A stretch of DNA of 64,000 nt, taken from the NCBI RefSeq assembly GCF_902362185.1, contig NC_044499.1:10755264-10819263 (forward strand), given 5' to 3'. The stretch comes from Chanos chanos. Its lineage: Eukaryota; Chordata; Actinopteri; Gonorynchiformes; Chanidae. Under the pieces are notes generated by a model. The model did no database searches. It was not told the DNA's origin and saw only the letters and a program-made list of their open reading frames with translations. The translations under genes and the position numbers were made by a program. This document shows, piece after piece, positions 1-14,288 of this stretch (its first letter is position 1; each line of letters opens with the position of its first letter).

Positions 1-579
1 GTTGTGTCACTCTCAAAGACACCGCTGACTCGCACAGTGAACAGACACTGGAAATTATATTTCTAGGTATAGACATGTTCCTTTTCACGACAAAATTTTT
101 TAAGTAAATTCAGTACGCCACTTTGTAATAATAAGCAATAAATATTGACCAAGAAATCACGTCGTGCTCACGTCGTGCGACATCTGGGGCAGGGTGATAA
201 CGGCACATCGCCAAAATAAATCCGTCCAGAAACAAAGCCGGCGGAACGCATTCACCCATTTTTGTAATGTTTTGGCGCCTCTTCAAGGCACGGGACTTGC
301 GACGTTATTCTTATTTATTTATTATTTATTTAATGCTTTGTACGTTTTGAAGATATAGAGTAGAGAGTTCCAAGACTGGAAGGCTAGTCCTGAGATCACG
401 CCTATGCTATGTTCTGTTGCCAAGATTTCTAGCAATAAACATCAGCGAACTTTGTTTCTAAGTTATCGTTTCCTATGAAGCTTCTATTAATGTACTAGCA
501 TTCTATTGTTGGATGCTAAGACGTACACAAAACTTCTAGTTAGATTATTCCATTAGGTATTGTGTGAACCAGCTAAGTC
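1..579. other. PARP2 upstream region, no gene recognised
   Basis: AT-rich stretch ahead of the PARP2 start codon. It must hold the PARP2 promoter and 5' UTR, but I see no clear TATA box or CpG-dense core. A 64-codon open stretch at 164-358 has no recognisable content. Nothing else can be supported. Confidence 0.5.
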
Positions 580-3500
580 ATGAGAAGAACAAGGAGTACA
601 CGAAGCAAATTTCATGGAAATTCAGCCGAAGAAACGACTATAGAGGCGAACACAGGTAACCTGTATGCTAGTCCAGCTAGGTGACGAATGAAGTAGTTAC
701 CAAAAGTTACTCAGCTGTCGACAAGCCTTATAGCATTTGTTATGTTTAGGCTGTGTGCTGTGTTTTATAAAAACTAGGAATATTTGGGGCCGCTGAAGCC
801 TTGGGGGTATTCTGGTGCTTCTGTGAGAAAGAGAACACTTGGGACTATCTAGCCACTGACATTTTTGATCTGTTATATTGCTTTAATGGGCAAGTTGAGG
901 CATGCTCAATCTCTAATCAGTCAGACAGTAGAATATTATTTTTGGTGCCTTGCGGTGCTTCAACAGCTCTACATATAGCGTGTTCATCTATTTTACAAAT
1001 AGTTTGGCAGTGGGAGGGCGACAATGGTCAATGGCAGCCATACCCTTCCACAGTCTGCGTCCAGCTGAATGAGGCAGTGAAGGCAGGGGAAACCTCAGTT
1101 TCCCTCGCAATTGGTCCAGGTTATCTTGTGGATTTGGTGAAAATGACCCAAACAAATGTTAAAACGAAGTACAAGAGAAAGATCCGGTCACATACTGTAA
1201 AACCAGGTAAGGCACGACTCTGTTGTCCGGTAGTCATTTTGAATGTCTAGCTATGTCTTTGTGCCTCGTTGGTGTTTTGGTTGCCGTGAAAGTATGTGTC
1301 CACGTGGTTTATCTACAGAAGTTTTGGATGAAGGAGATGCAGTCGACCTTCAGACTGACAGCGCAGGACCTACTCGTATCAAAGAGGAGAAGGAAGAGGA
1401 GGAAGAAGATCTACCCATTGCCAAGAAGAGGAGAAGGAATGGGAAAAGTGAGAAAGCAAGCCAGAACACACTCACTCATGAAACTGACAGCAAAGGTGAG
1501 CATCCAGCGATGAAGCTGAAGGCACTGAGTTCTTAACCTCGTTGACAAAAACTAACGCAGTGCATATTCTTATATATTCAGCATAGGCCAAAATGTTTAT
1601 GTACATCAGGCGTTTTCTTTCATGGTTCATCTTCAAAAATTTGGATTTGGATTGAATTTAAGTTTTACTGAATTGTTTTTTGCAATCTTTTATGCAAGTT
1701 GGAGGGCGTCTCTGATGGATCTAATAGTACAGTAATATTTTTGGTTCCTTGAGGTGCCCTGACTGCACTCAGTGCGTCTCCACCTATTTTATCAATATTT
1801 TTTTTTTTTAGTGGGAGCACGACAATGATCACAGGATGGTGGGATAAATTAGATAAAAGGCACAGTGTGTGCCACGTTACCGATTATGCCTTTGTTTTCA
1901 TGCAGAGATTGTGAAGACTGTTGTTATGAAGGGGAAGGCTCCTGTGGACACAGAGTGTAAAGCCAAATTAGGAAAGGTAAAAGTATCTGATTGACATTTT
2001 CACACAACAAAATGGCCTTTCATTTTACTGCATGCCATTTTATTAACATAAATGAATTAATACTGAATAATTCATAGCTTTGAGTTTTGACGATTGTTTT
2101 TCTAAATTGTATTATGCAGTTATCCTCTGTTACAGCACACGTCTGAGTCACCGTCCCTTCCTCTATAATACCTTTTGTTGATAACGCTAAGGCTCTGTTT
2201 TATTCTCTGTTGTTTCTCTGTGTTGTTACGAAGGCTCACGTCTACAGTGAAGGAAATGACATATACGATGTCATGCTAAATCAAGTAAGCGCAAACCATT
2301 GTCATGTTCTTACTGTGTTAGAAATTCTGTAGTGTGATTCTTTTTGATTTTCCATAGCCCTGTTACATTTTTTTGTTACATCATTTGTTACAGACAAATC
2401 TTCAGTTCAACAACAATAAATATTACCTCATCCAGCTTCTGCAGGATGATGGCGCCAAAACCTACAGCGTGTGGATGAGATGGGGCCGAGGTAATGCCAA
2501 TGTTCGCCCTTCCATGTTACACTATGATGCAAATGTCCACCCCGCCACTATAATGTAGTATGATAAAATATGAGACATTTTCAGTGGTCTTTTTTTTGTC
2601 TTTCTCTTTAGTGGGTAAAGTTGGGCAAAACAGTCTGGTGTCGTGCGGTGGAGATTTAGCACAAGCCAAAGAGGTTTTCAAGAAAAAGTGAGTGTGCTTC
2701 AGAGGGTTGAAGTTTTCTAATAACCCCGCTGTGTTTAGTTTGTGGATTTCTCAACATTCAGTTCCGTTAATATTTACACGATTGCCTTTCCGTGACAGGT
2801 TCTTTGACAAGACGAAGAATGAATGGGAACACCGAGCACATTTCGAGAAGGTTGCTGGAAAATACGACATGGTGTTCATGGACTACAGCACCAACAACAA
2901 GGCAAGAATTAAACAACTACTGCTCAGTAAATTCACATCTTTATCCCTTCTTCTAGTCATGTATCTTTTTATGTTTGTTTGTTTGTTTGTTTTCTCACTT
3001 TTCTCTATTAGGAAGAGGAAGACACTGCCAACGTGTCCTCTGCACCTCAGAAAAGAACCTGTCAGCTGGACAGTAAGGTGCAGACTCTCCTACAGCTTAT
3101 ATGTGACCTCAGGGCTATGGAGGAGTGTGTACTAGAGATGAAATTTGACACCAAGAAAGCCCCTCTCGGTTAGTGAATGTTTTTGCAGTGAAATTTTCAT
3201 CACTGTCGCGTATGGGTGCTCGTAACGTCATAATCTTAGAGTATTTCGTTCTTCGGGTTTAGGACAGTAGCACATAGAATTGACTCCTGCTCAGATAGGA
3301 CTGTGGTAAAGTTCATCAGGAGTGAGTTTCTGAGCTGTGTATGGAGAATAACGTAAGTGTGTTTATTTCGTGATGATGTGAACTGGTGTCTGTGTCTGCT
3401 AGGTAAGCTGACGGTGGAACAGATCCGTGCTGGTTATGCCTCTCTAAAGAAGATTGAGGAATGTTTGAATACGAAGCGTAGCAACAAGGAACTTCTAGAA

Positions 3501-4640
3501 GCCTGTAATCAGTTTTACACGAGAATCCCTCATGACTTTGGGTAAATGAAATGACAAAGAAAGAACAGTGCAATAAAGATTTATCAAATAAGTTTTACAG
3601 ATATTGACCCATTCAGTGATAATAACACTGAACAATCTTAATCTAAGAACACTGAAAATCAAAATTTGAATCATGTAATACAATAAACGACACATCTGTA
3701 CATATCTTGCAATCATTGTCAGTTGCATGTCATGAATTTTTAAAAGAAAAGAATCTTCCTAAGGCGTAGTAAATATTTGATTGGATCTGATCGATTATTA
3801 TAATTGTATTTCTCACTGGCCAGGTTAAGAACACCACCTATCATTCGAACTGAGGAGGAACTGAAGGAGAAGATAGCATTGTTGGAGGTAAGACCACACA
3901 AATTTGTTAAAGACTTTGCTTTACAGTAAAATAAATCGGTTATATAGCTGTGAAGTTTTTTTTTTTTCCCTAAGCCAGTTAACCAGGGAGTTGCATTTCT
4001 ATCTGACTGGAAACGAGCTTATTGAAAACAGTGTCATATCACATTGACACTAAGCTCCATTTAATACATTCAACCCTGTGTGAAAAGTTAAGCAATTTTA
4101 AGGACTTTAATGGCAGCGGTGTGGTCATAATTCATCTCGTAGGCTCTAAGCGATATACAGATAGCAGTGAAAATGGTCCAGTCCAGCACCCACACTGATG
4201 AGCATCCTCTGGACAAACAGTATCGTTCCCTTAAGTGCCAGCTGACCCCTCTGCCTCATGGTAGTCATGAGTACCAGGTACTGACTACATCTGTGTGTGT
4301 TATTTCTTCAATTATGCATCATTTTGCATCTTTATTCCCCTCTAAAAACCCACACGGTTGTTCTCATTCATTTTAATCACGTCTCCTGCTCTCTCCAACT
4401 GAGGTCATTGAGAAGTATCTGCAGTCCACTCATGCTCCTACGCACACAGACTACACCATGACAGTCGTGGACATCTTTACCGTTGAGCGAGAGGGAGAGA
4501 AAGATGATTTCCTGTCTCACCTAAACAACAAGTACCAAGCCTTCTCTGAAATGCCTTTATATTAGCAGTGATGCAGAAAGTCCTTCTATATACAGTTAGG
4601 CACATGTGTGTGACTCTTTTAATGTACCCTGCTCAGCAAG

Positions 4641-4671
<31 letters not shown>

Positions 4672-5524
4672 TATTTTCCTTTGTAGGATGTTGCTGTGGC
4701 ATGGCTCTCGTATGTCTAACTGGGTGGGGATCCTGAGTCAGGGTTTGAGAGTAGCTCCCAAAGAGGCTCCAGTCACTGGTTATATGGTGAGAGGGACGGC
4801 CTCTGAACCTGTTGTAACTGTACTTCTACTGATTAGTATATGTGTTCATCTGATCATTTCTTTTTTTTTTTTTTTTATTAATCAGACATGTCTTTTTCTT
4901 TTTTTAAACTCTCCCTCGCTCCAGTTTGGAAAGGGGATTTATTTTGCTGACATGTCATCCAAAAGTGCCAATTACTGCTTTGCCAATCAGAAGAACAACA
5001 CTGGCCTGCTGTTGCTGAGTGAGGTGGGATTTTTACTACTGAAATAAGCAAAGTCATTGTTTTATAGAATTAAGAGGTTTTTTTTCTTTTTGGTCTCTAA
5101 AGCTAAGCACTGTCATGACAGGTTGCCCTGGGTGACAGTAATGAGCTGCTGGCTGCTGATTACAATGCTGACAGGCTGCCCTCTGGGAAACACAGCACCA
5201 AGGGCCTTGGACAGACTGCCCCAGACCCCAAGAACTTTGTAACATTGTACGTCTGATTCATTAGCATCATTTGTCTGGTCGTGTGTGTGTGTATTATTGA
5301 CGCGTTTGTGTGATTTAATCACCTCCATCTGCATTGTCTTCTTTTCTCTCTGGGTATCCTTTAGGAATGATGTCACGGTGCCCATGGGGCCTGCAATAAA
5401 GACTGGGGTGGGGCAGGATGGTGGCTACACACTCCTCTACAATGAGTTTATTGTGTACAACCCTGCACAAACACGCATGAGATACTTGCTCCGAATTCAG
5501 TTTAACTACTCCTCACTGTGGTGA
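580..5524 (+). CDS. parp2: Poly(ADP-ribose) polymerase 2 with an N-terminal WWE domain
   Basis: Nuclear ADP-ribosyltransferase that uses NAD+ to modify itself and chromatin proteins at DNA breaks. Seventeen coding exons keep phase throughout: 580-655, 1003-1206, 1319-1495, 1906-1976, 2234-2284, 2394-2490, 2612-2687, 2799-2901, 3012-3168, 3403-3541, 3824-3887, 4143-4277, 4404-4531, 4687-4786, 4925-5023, 5122-5246, 5365-5524 (1962 nt, 653 aa). Domain order: short basic N-terminus (1-25), WWE (about 26-93), acidic/basic linker with KKRRR (94-152), WGR (about 170-300, motif VWMRWGR), helical regulatory domain (about 340-470), ART domain. The H-Y-E triad is visible: His498 in LLWHGSR, Tyr532 in GKGIYFAD, Glu628 in YNEFIVY. 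Without the WWE exon it would be 585 aa, close to human PARP2 (583). The start is the only ATG that joins the exon-2 phase. The intron after 2901 has a GC donor. A polyadenylation signal candidate lies at 5839-5844. Confidence 0.95.
1003..1206 (+). other. WWE-domain exon of PARP2
   Basis: A 204-nt exon, phase 1 at both ends, so it can be included or skipped without changing the frame. It encodes a typical WWE fold signature: [10 protein letters not shown], then a Y-P pair, the QLNEAVKAG helix, and [10 protein letters not shown] leading into a basic tail. WWE domains bind iso-ADP-ribose, the internal unit of poly(ADP-ribose), or act in ubiquitin and PARP proteins. The acceptor is the AG at 1001-1002, preceded by a modest pyrimidine tract, and the donor is GTAAGG. 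Human PARP2 as I remember it has no such domain. Confidence 0.85.
1680..1850 (+). pseudogene. Decayed second copy of the PARP2 WWE exon and its 5' flank
   Basis: Inside the intron after PARP2 exon 3 this stretch repeats the flank and start of the WWE exon (about 880-1040). Shared landmarks are an ATTTTTGGTxCCTTG box, a TCTATTTTA/CCTATTTTA run before the acceptor, and a TGGGAGxxCGACAATG start. The readable part gives WEHDND against WEGDNG in the live exon, then stops. The rest of the domain is not recognisable. It looks like a tandem exon duplication that died. Confidence 0.7.
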
Positions 5525-6521
5525 GGTAAATGGAAAAAAGTGCTCTCTGTGTTTACACTAGACCTCTCTCTGTTTTCATGGTGATGGAACAGAGGAGAAG
5601 AAGGCTTTTATGAAGTGCTGGCTACGGGTAATTCCGTTAGGGGGGAAAAAGAAAAGAAAGAATGTAGCCAGTAATACTGATTAACTTTATACAGTTCTGT
5701 CTATTTTTCAGTGAATGGTTCAAGGTATAAATATAATAAAAACTAACTCTGAAGGTAATACCATAAAGAGAAACTTGAGAAAAGTCTGGAAGTGTAGTTT
5801 TTGGTGTTGTGTATGTGCTTGGTATGCTGAATAACTCTAAATAAACAGAATGGGGAGAATCAGGATCAGCTGCTTGGCTTCAGAGGCGTGATTTGGCGTA
5901 GTTAAGATATTTCACAGCAATGAAGTTCTGTACGGTTTCAGTCTCATACATATGTCAGTGTATATGTAGGTTTAGATGTTGGTCACGCGAGTCTTACGAA
6001 TCTTTCATGCACGAGAACTGTATGCTCTCGCCTTAACCCTTGCGACACAGAATCACTCGGAGTGCCAAATATTACACGCAACTTGAATGCAACGATTCAG
6101 CAGATTTTATTGCGTGCTCCATTTTGGGTATGTCAACCCTATTACTATACATAGAGCTTTCACAGCTTGAAACAAAACAAAAAACATCATTTGTATCATT
6201 TATAAATCACATATACAGGATATGTTATGAAAAACATAGAAATGTAGAGTGAGCAAACTCTAAAGTTTAGAAGCAGGACATGTATACACACTTTTTTAAA
6301 TGATTAATACTTGCTTATTAGTACTTGCTAATACTTGCACAAAATGTTAGTAGACTTGCGCGTCTGAAAGATTAAAACAGTTTTCAGTCATAAGCAACAT
6401 ACAATATTAAAATGTCATTTGAGCTGAAACATGTACGAAATATGTATGCCATCCCACAGTTTGAGGGAATATTTGTGTTAGTCCATCTATAAGCGCAGAG
6501 GCTGTGTGTTTTTGTGTTTGT
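5525..6521. other. Convergent 3' ends of PARP2 and the GRINA-like gene
   Basis: About 1 kb between two stop codons on opposite strands. AATAAA at 5839-5844 (+) is a likely PARP2 cleavage signal. TTTATT at 6106-6111 (AATAAA on the - strand) could serve the GRINA-like gene. No coding sequence is recognised. Confidence 0.5.
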
Positions 6522-9208
<2,687 letters not shown>

Positions 9209-11450
9209 TCTGAGGACAAGGCAGATGTAGAAATATGTGGTATTTCGCAAGTAAAAGAGAGAAAAGACGGGATCTTTAAATGAAGACGTGTTTTGGTTAC
9301 ACGTGATTATGTTCAGAAACCATACGTAAGATGATTATCGGCTGACACAGGCAGCAAGAGAAGCGTGGGAAAGTATACCTTTAATGATCAGCTTGCAAGC
9401 AGGAAACCACAGAGTGGTTTTAGACAACAACAGGGTGGGGGGTGGGGGGGTTTCCAAAGTGAGGAAAATCTAATTCAGACCAACATTAAAATCTGAAAAT
9501 GTGTGCGCTTGAAATATGGGAGCCAGGTTTCAGGTTAAAACACATGACTGTTAAGTACGGGATTATACCAAACAAAGATGTTTTTGATGAAGCGAAAATG
9601 AGAAATTCATAGACACGATCTAGGGGAGTAGTTACGCTTTTTGGCCAACCAGGCATGTAAAACAAAAATCAAAAACGTGTTCTCATACTGAACACATTAA
9701 TATTTAAACAAAGACATCTGACCTGTTTGTCAACCCAACTTCCACATCCCGCTTTTCTCATTTTTCTTCCTTAATTAAGGAACTGGCTTTAGTTTTACTG
9801 TACAACTTTTTAATTGGATAAGACGATGTTTTAAAACATCTGAACCAACAAATAAAAGCTCACCTGTATTTACAAACTGGTCTTTTAAGTTAGATTCTTT
9901 AAATTCTGAGGTAGTTGAGGTAGTCACAAAGTCTTGTTTCAGTCATTTAAAACTACAATCCTGTCCAAAAGTGATCAAAAACATTCTGTCTCTTTTCCCA
10001 GTTTGTCATCAAACTCATTCATGACTTTTCTGTAAGTAATTCTGATTAAATCAGAACCTCTGTGTTTATCAGGGAGCAGATTTAATGGCAATGAGATTTC
10101 TTTTCTAAACGTCTACTCTGCAAATTCCTAAAAATATATGAATCCTATCACACATTGGGTTTACACTTGTTACATCGGTCACGGTTTGGGGAAAAAAAAA
10201 AAAAAAAACATCTCCAAAGAGCTCTTACCTTTCCTCTCCTTCGATGGATTCTTTGTTTGCAAAACGGACTCCGAAAAGTTTAAGCAGAAAAAAACCCAAC
10301 CAGACACCTGTGCACGACTGTCGCTGAGCTGTTTTGAAACTAAAAGTGTTTTGAGGCCTGCTTTACGTTTTCTGGTATCTCGTATCACAGGCTCAAAGAG
10401 GAAAAGCTGTGGGTGGTATATGTGGTAACAGATCATCTAATCACAGCCTGTTGCTCAAACAGGTCGATGGTGACACTGACACCGGTCGTTCCTTTTCTCT
10501 CCGATACTGAGTGAGCCACTCGAACATACACGTCTTTTGAACGCACTGAACATATAGAGCCATCTGCTTTTTGGTTTCGGTACGCTAAGAGCTACCACAT
10601 TTTAATATATTTACAGTCTATCAGAATGAGAACAAATCTGAATCCCCTTAACTATACGTATTTGTGTAGTATTCAAAGGTGGTGAATTTTCCACGACTGA
10701 CATGTCGAGATGGAAGGGGTTGGTTTCACTCAGTATCAAATCAAATAATAAAACAAGGCAGTCAGTTAAGCGAAGATATGAAAAAAAAAACAAACAAAAA
10801 AAAAACACGTTTCTCACAGGAACTTCAACAGCATCTCTTTAAAAGATAGGGCCTAGGAGGGCTAACAGATGACTAATTGATTACTAGATTAGATCTACTA
10901 CAATGTATCAAAACAAAGCCTGCTTTTTAATCAGCAGTTTTCATAAACAGGTATAGCTCAGGTTTTTGAAATGATTTGAACAAAATTGAAAAAGGAAGCT
11001 CTTCTGGTTGAACATGTGATAACAGTTTCCATCATCCACTATTTGCTGAGAGGTGTTAAATACTGAGAGTTAAAAGCCAACGGTTTTTGTACTTGTTTGA
11101 CGCAATATAGGAGTTACAAAGTTGCAAGATTTCGGGTCAAACCCCACCGCATTACCAGCACAAAAGAAGAAATCACTTCAAGTGGTTCCCATTTCACTTT
11201 TGTCCTTAACGTCTGTGTGGTAATGTTTAAGTTACAAGCTGAGTCCACAGGAAGAGGTATAGACAAATTCATATACTTTATGTGGCAACACGTTTAGAAC
11301 AGCATGTCTAACTGAGCCCAGGTACAATGTGGAACACACTAATAACCACGCATTTTTATGGCGCGACTAACACAAAAAACTGTTTGTTAAAACACAAGTA
11401 AAATCCACACAGACAATACACAACTAATGACAATGGCACTCACACATAAG
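9209..11450. other. Upstream region of the GRINA-like gene
   Basis: About 2.2 kb without recognisable coding sequence. It should contain the GRINA-like promoter and non-coding first exon (- strand). Short overlapping open stretches at 10138-10436 on both strands are low-complexity and show no family match. Poly-A runs lie at 10190-10208 and 10780-10805. Confidence 0.4.
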
Positions 11451-12703
11451 CATATTTATTGTAAAAAAATTACATATAAAAACAACTTCTTTTCAGACAT
11501 ACAAAAGATTTGGGCATAGAAACAGTATCATGGACAAACAAAAGACCAAGCCATTTTCAATTGCACTACCTATTTACACTTTAATAAATAAATACTTAAT
11601 TGTTCTTTAGCAGAGAGAAGGCAGATTGTCTATGTCTCGGGAGGCAAATACCATCATGGTGACTTTTTAATGATATTTCCCTTTCATATTTGACCAAATC
11701 TGTCACAAAACACTGGGTCAAGAGGTTGTAGACCCTTTGTGATTTATGCCAACAACATATTTCACTCTTTCAAATACGTATATATTAATAAAATGCCACC
11801 TTTGGAGTTAGCTAGGCCCAAGGTTAGTATAGTAAATTTAAGTACTGAGGTATTGCACCACGTCAGCTAAAGGAGAGAGCAGAAGGTAGCATTCTGAGCT
11901 CAAAGATTGTCCAGATATTCAGTTATCATCACCCCTTACGATATACTACACCACTAACACACACACACACACACACAAATGTGATGGTATGACTTTCCTT
12001 CCTCTACTACCAATCTTGATCTCTCCTCACTCTACATTCTTGCATGCGCACACACACAAGCACACACACACACACACGCACACACATTTGGCATTTCTAT
12101 TGTCTTCAACAGAACAGAAACTGTGACATGCACATGACTGCCCCCTAGAGGAGAGACAGATCCAAGCACCTTTGAAGGCAGGGATTCATGAGCAAAGCAG
12201 AGTGTCCTGTTTTACTGCTGAAGAAAGAAAGAGAAAAAAGGCAAATGCAGGGACTTTTTGAGCATGGAACTCATAACGGAGACACCTCAGAGGAGTTCTG
12301 AGGCACACGGGTGATGCGTGTGATGCTTTAAGCTCATTCAAAACCTATGAGTCAACAAACCAGTGACTGATAATAATCTACATCAAATAATGAGGACCTT
12401 AGCCGTAACAGTAATAATGAAAATAATCGTAACACTTTCACCACTTCTCAAAATACAGCTTTATCCAATGTTCTCACTCTAATACTCAATAAATGTCCAA
12501 GGAGCGTGGGCGGTCTGAAGCCCCCACCACCCTGCAGGGTTAGTAATAATGTAATAATTACCCTTCAGCTGTTCTTATCCTCAAGGCATGGCATCTGCTC
12601 TATGGCATTGGCCAGGCAGACTTGCACTGCGCACACCACAGATGGCCTGATCCTTACATGTAAAGCCAAAAAGGCTAAGGTCTAAAAAACTCAGACAAAT
12701 TCC

Positions 12704-12704
<1 letters not shown>

Positions 12705-12749
<45 letters not shown>
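12705..12749. repeat. (GA)n microsatellite
   Basis: About 22 GA units. It produces spurious open frames rich in Ser-Leu on the - strand. Confidence 0.95.
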
Positions 12750-12756
<7 letters not shown>

Positions 12757-13313
12757 GACAGGAGCATCTGACCCCAACACACATCCCTGCAGGGCAGGTT
12801 GAGAGGATCTACGTCGACTCCCGCTTCATCATATGTCCCAAACACATCTTCTGTTCGTTTGTCAGAGACAGGGCAGCGCACACAAATCAAAACCAACCCC
12901 ACACCCCCCCCCCTAAAAAAAAGGCTCCTAAGAGATCGGCCCAAACATCATTAAAGCCCGGCGGGGTCATTAGGACATGTCTGCGTCCCATTCGTCCGCA
13001 CCACAAACACTCCCATCACCACAACCAATGAAGTCATCACATAGCTGGCCATAGCAAACTCTGCTCCAGACCATTAACATAGCGGGGGCTCGGTCGGCTG
13101 TGAGGGACTGGAAAATGTGGGCCGAGGGGCTTGGCACGGTTTGAAAAATCCAAGTCAGTGCTCAGGACGATGAAATGAACGAGATCCCGACAGAATGGGT
13201 CAGCATGGTTTTAAAAAAAAATCAATCCAAAAAAAAAAAAAAAAACCTACATCAGGTGACAGCATGACACTGCTGTGTTATTATGATGACAGGAAGCAGG
13301 GAGGAAAAAAAAT

Positions 13314-13318
<5 letters not shown>

Positions 13319-13369
<51 letters not shown>
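13319..13369. repeat. (TA)n microsatellite
   Basis: About 25 uninterrupted TA units following a poly-A rich stretch. Confidence 0.95.
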
Positions 13370-13372
<3 letters not shown>

Positions 13373-14288
13373 ACTCAACCAATAATTGCAACAGGCTCAC
13401 ATCCATATCTCTCGAAATATCAAAATACATCCTCATTTAAATCGTCATGCCTAAAAAGTGATCCCATGCAATATTTACGCATGTACAAGGTATCTCCTTT
13501 TGTCCATGTGTTGTTCAATGCATTCAGTAAATAGTTCATCCAAACAAACCACGAAAGGACCAGAGTTTTACGGGGTAAAAATCGAGTACCCCGAATACTA
13601 AATCAACCAAGCTCCGCCTCCTCCAGGGGGGAAAAAAAGAAAAAAAGACACAACTTCCTGCTGATCCTTACGTTTTTGTTTTTTTTTTTTTCTCCCCTTC
13701 TCTTTCTTTCCCCAAGAGCCCATAGCAACGTACTGGTAAACTGATGTGGTCATTATGTTAACAGTTATATCTTCTTTTTCGCCTAGGGGCTTTCACTTTT
13801 TCCAAGTCCAGCTATCTGAGCATGGATTTATGAGTAGAAAGGAAAGAGAGGAAAGGCAAGCAGAGGATTAATCACTGTCCAAGCAAGCACCCTAGAGAAC
13901 AGCAGAACAGCCAGTCAGTAGAGCAGTAGAGACAAAGTGGTCAGCTGTGCCAAGCAGGGGAGTTTCAGTATTGTCCACAGATGGTGATGTTTATTATTTA
14001 TTTTGAAATTTGTATCTTTCCCCCCTCATTAGTCCCGTGATTGATGTTGTGATCCTGGCTGGGGCACCATCTCCTGTGGAGAAAGGAAAAAAAAAAAACA
14101 AAAACAAAAAACAAAGGAACACCTGTTGAGAATGATCAATGTGTAAATCTATGGAAGAGAGCATAAATCACATGGAAATCACATCTGCAAAAATACATAA
14201 CAAAAACAAGCACGTGAGCATTTATACATTAGACACTCAGACTGACCTGAGTCGTGTATCATTGCTGGGGCACCGTCATACGCTGTGG

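Larger units (their letters stand above)
11454..14288 (-). other. Probable long 3' UTR of the ZNRF-like gene
   Basis: The 2.8 kb after the ZNRF-like stop codon has no coding sequence. It carries TTTATT at 11454-11459 (AATAAA on the - strand) at its far end, consistent with one long terminal exon. It includes CA runs near 11957 and 12063 and the GA and TA microsatellites listed separately. The extent is inferred only. Confidence 0.4.

Noticed and set aside
801-1002. Open frame running into the WWE exon from upstream
   Set aside because: No start ATG and no phase-compatible acceptor. The same stretch recurs as intron flank at 1680-1812, so it is intronic.
10138-10436. Overlapping 85-96 codon frames on both strands
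   Set aside because: Lys/Phe low complexity around poly-A, with no splice context or family match.
12581-12944. Ser-Leu-rich frames on the - strand
   Set aside because: Caused by the GA microsatellite in the probable ZNRF-like 3' UTR.
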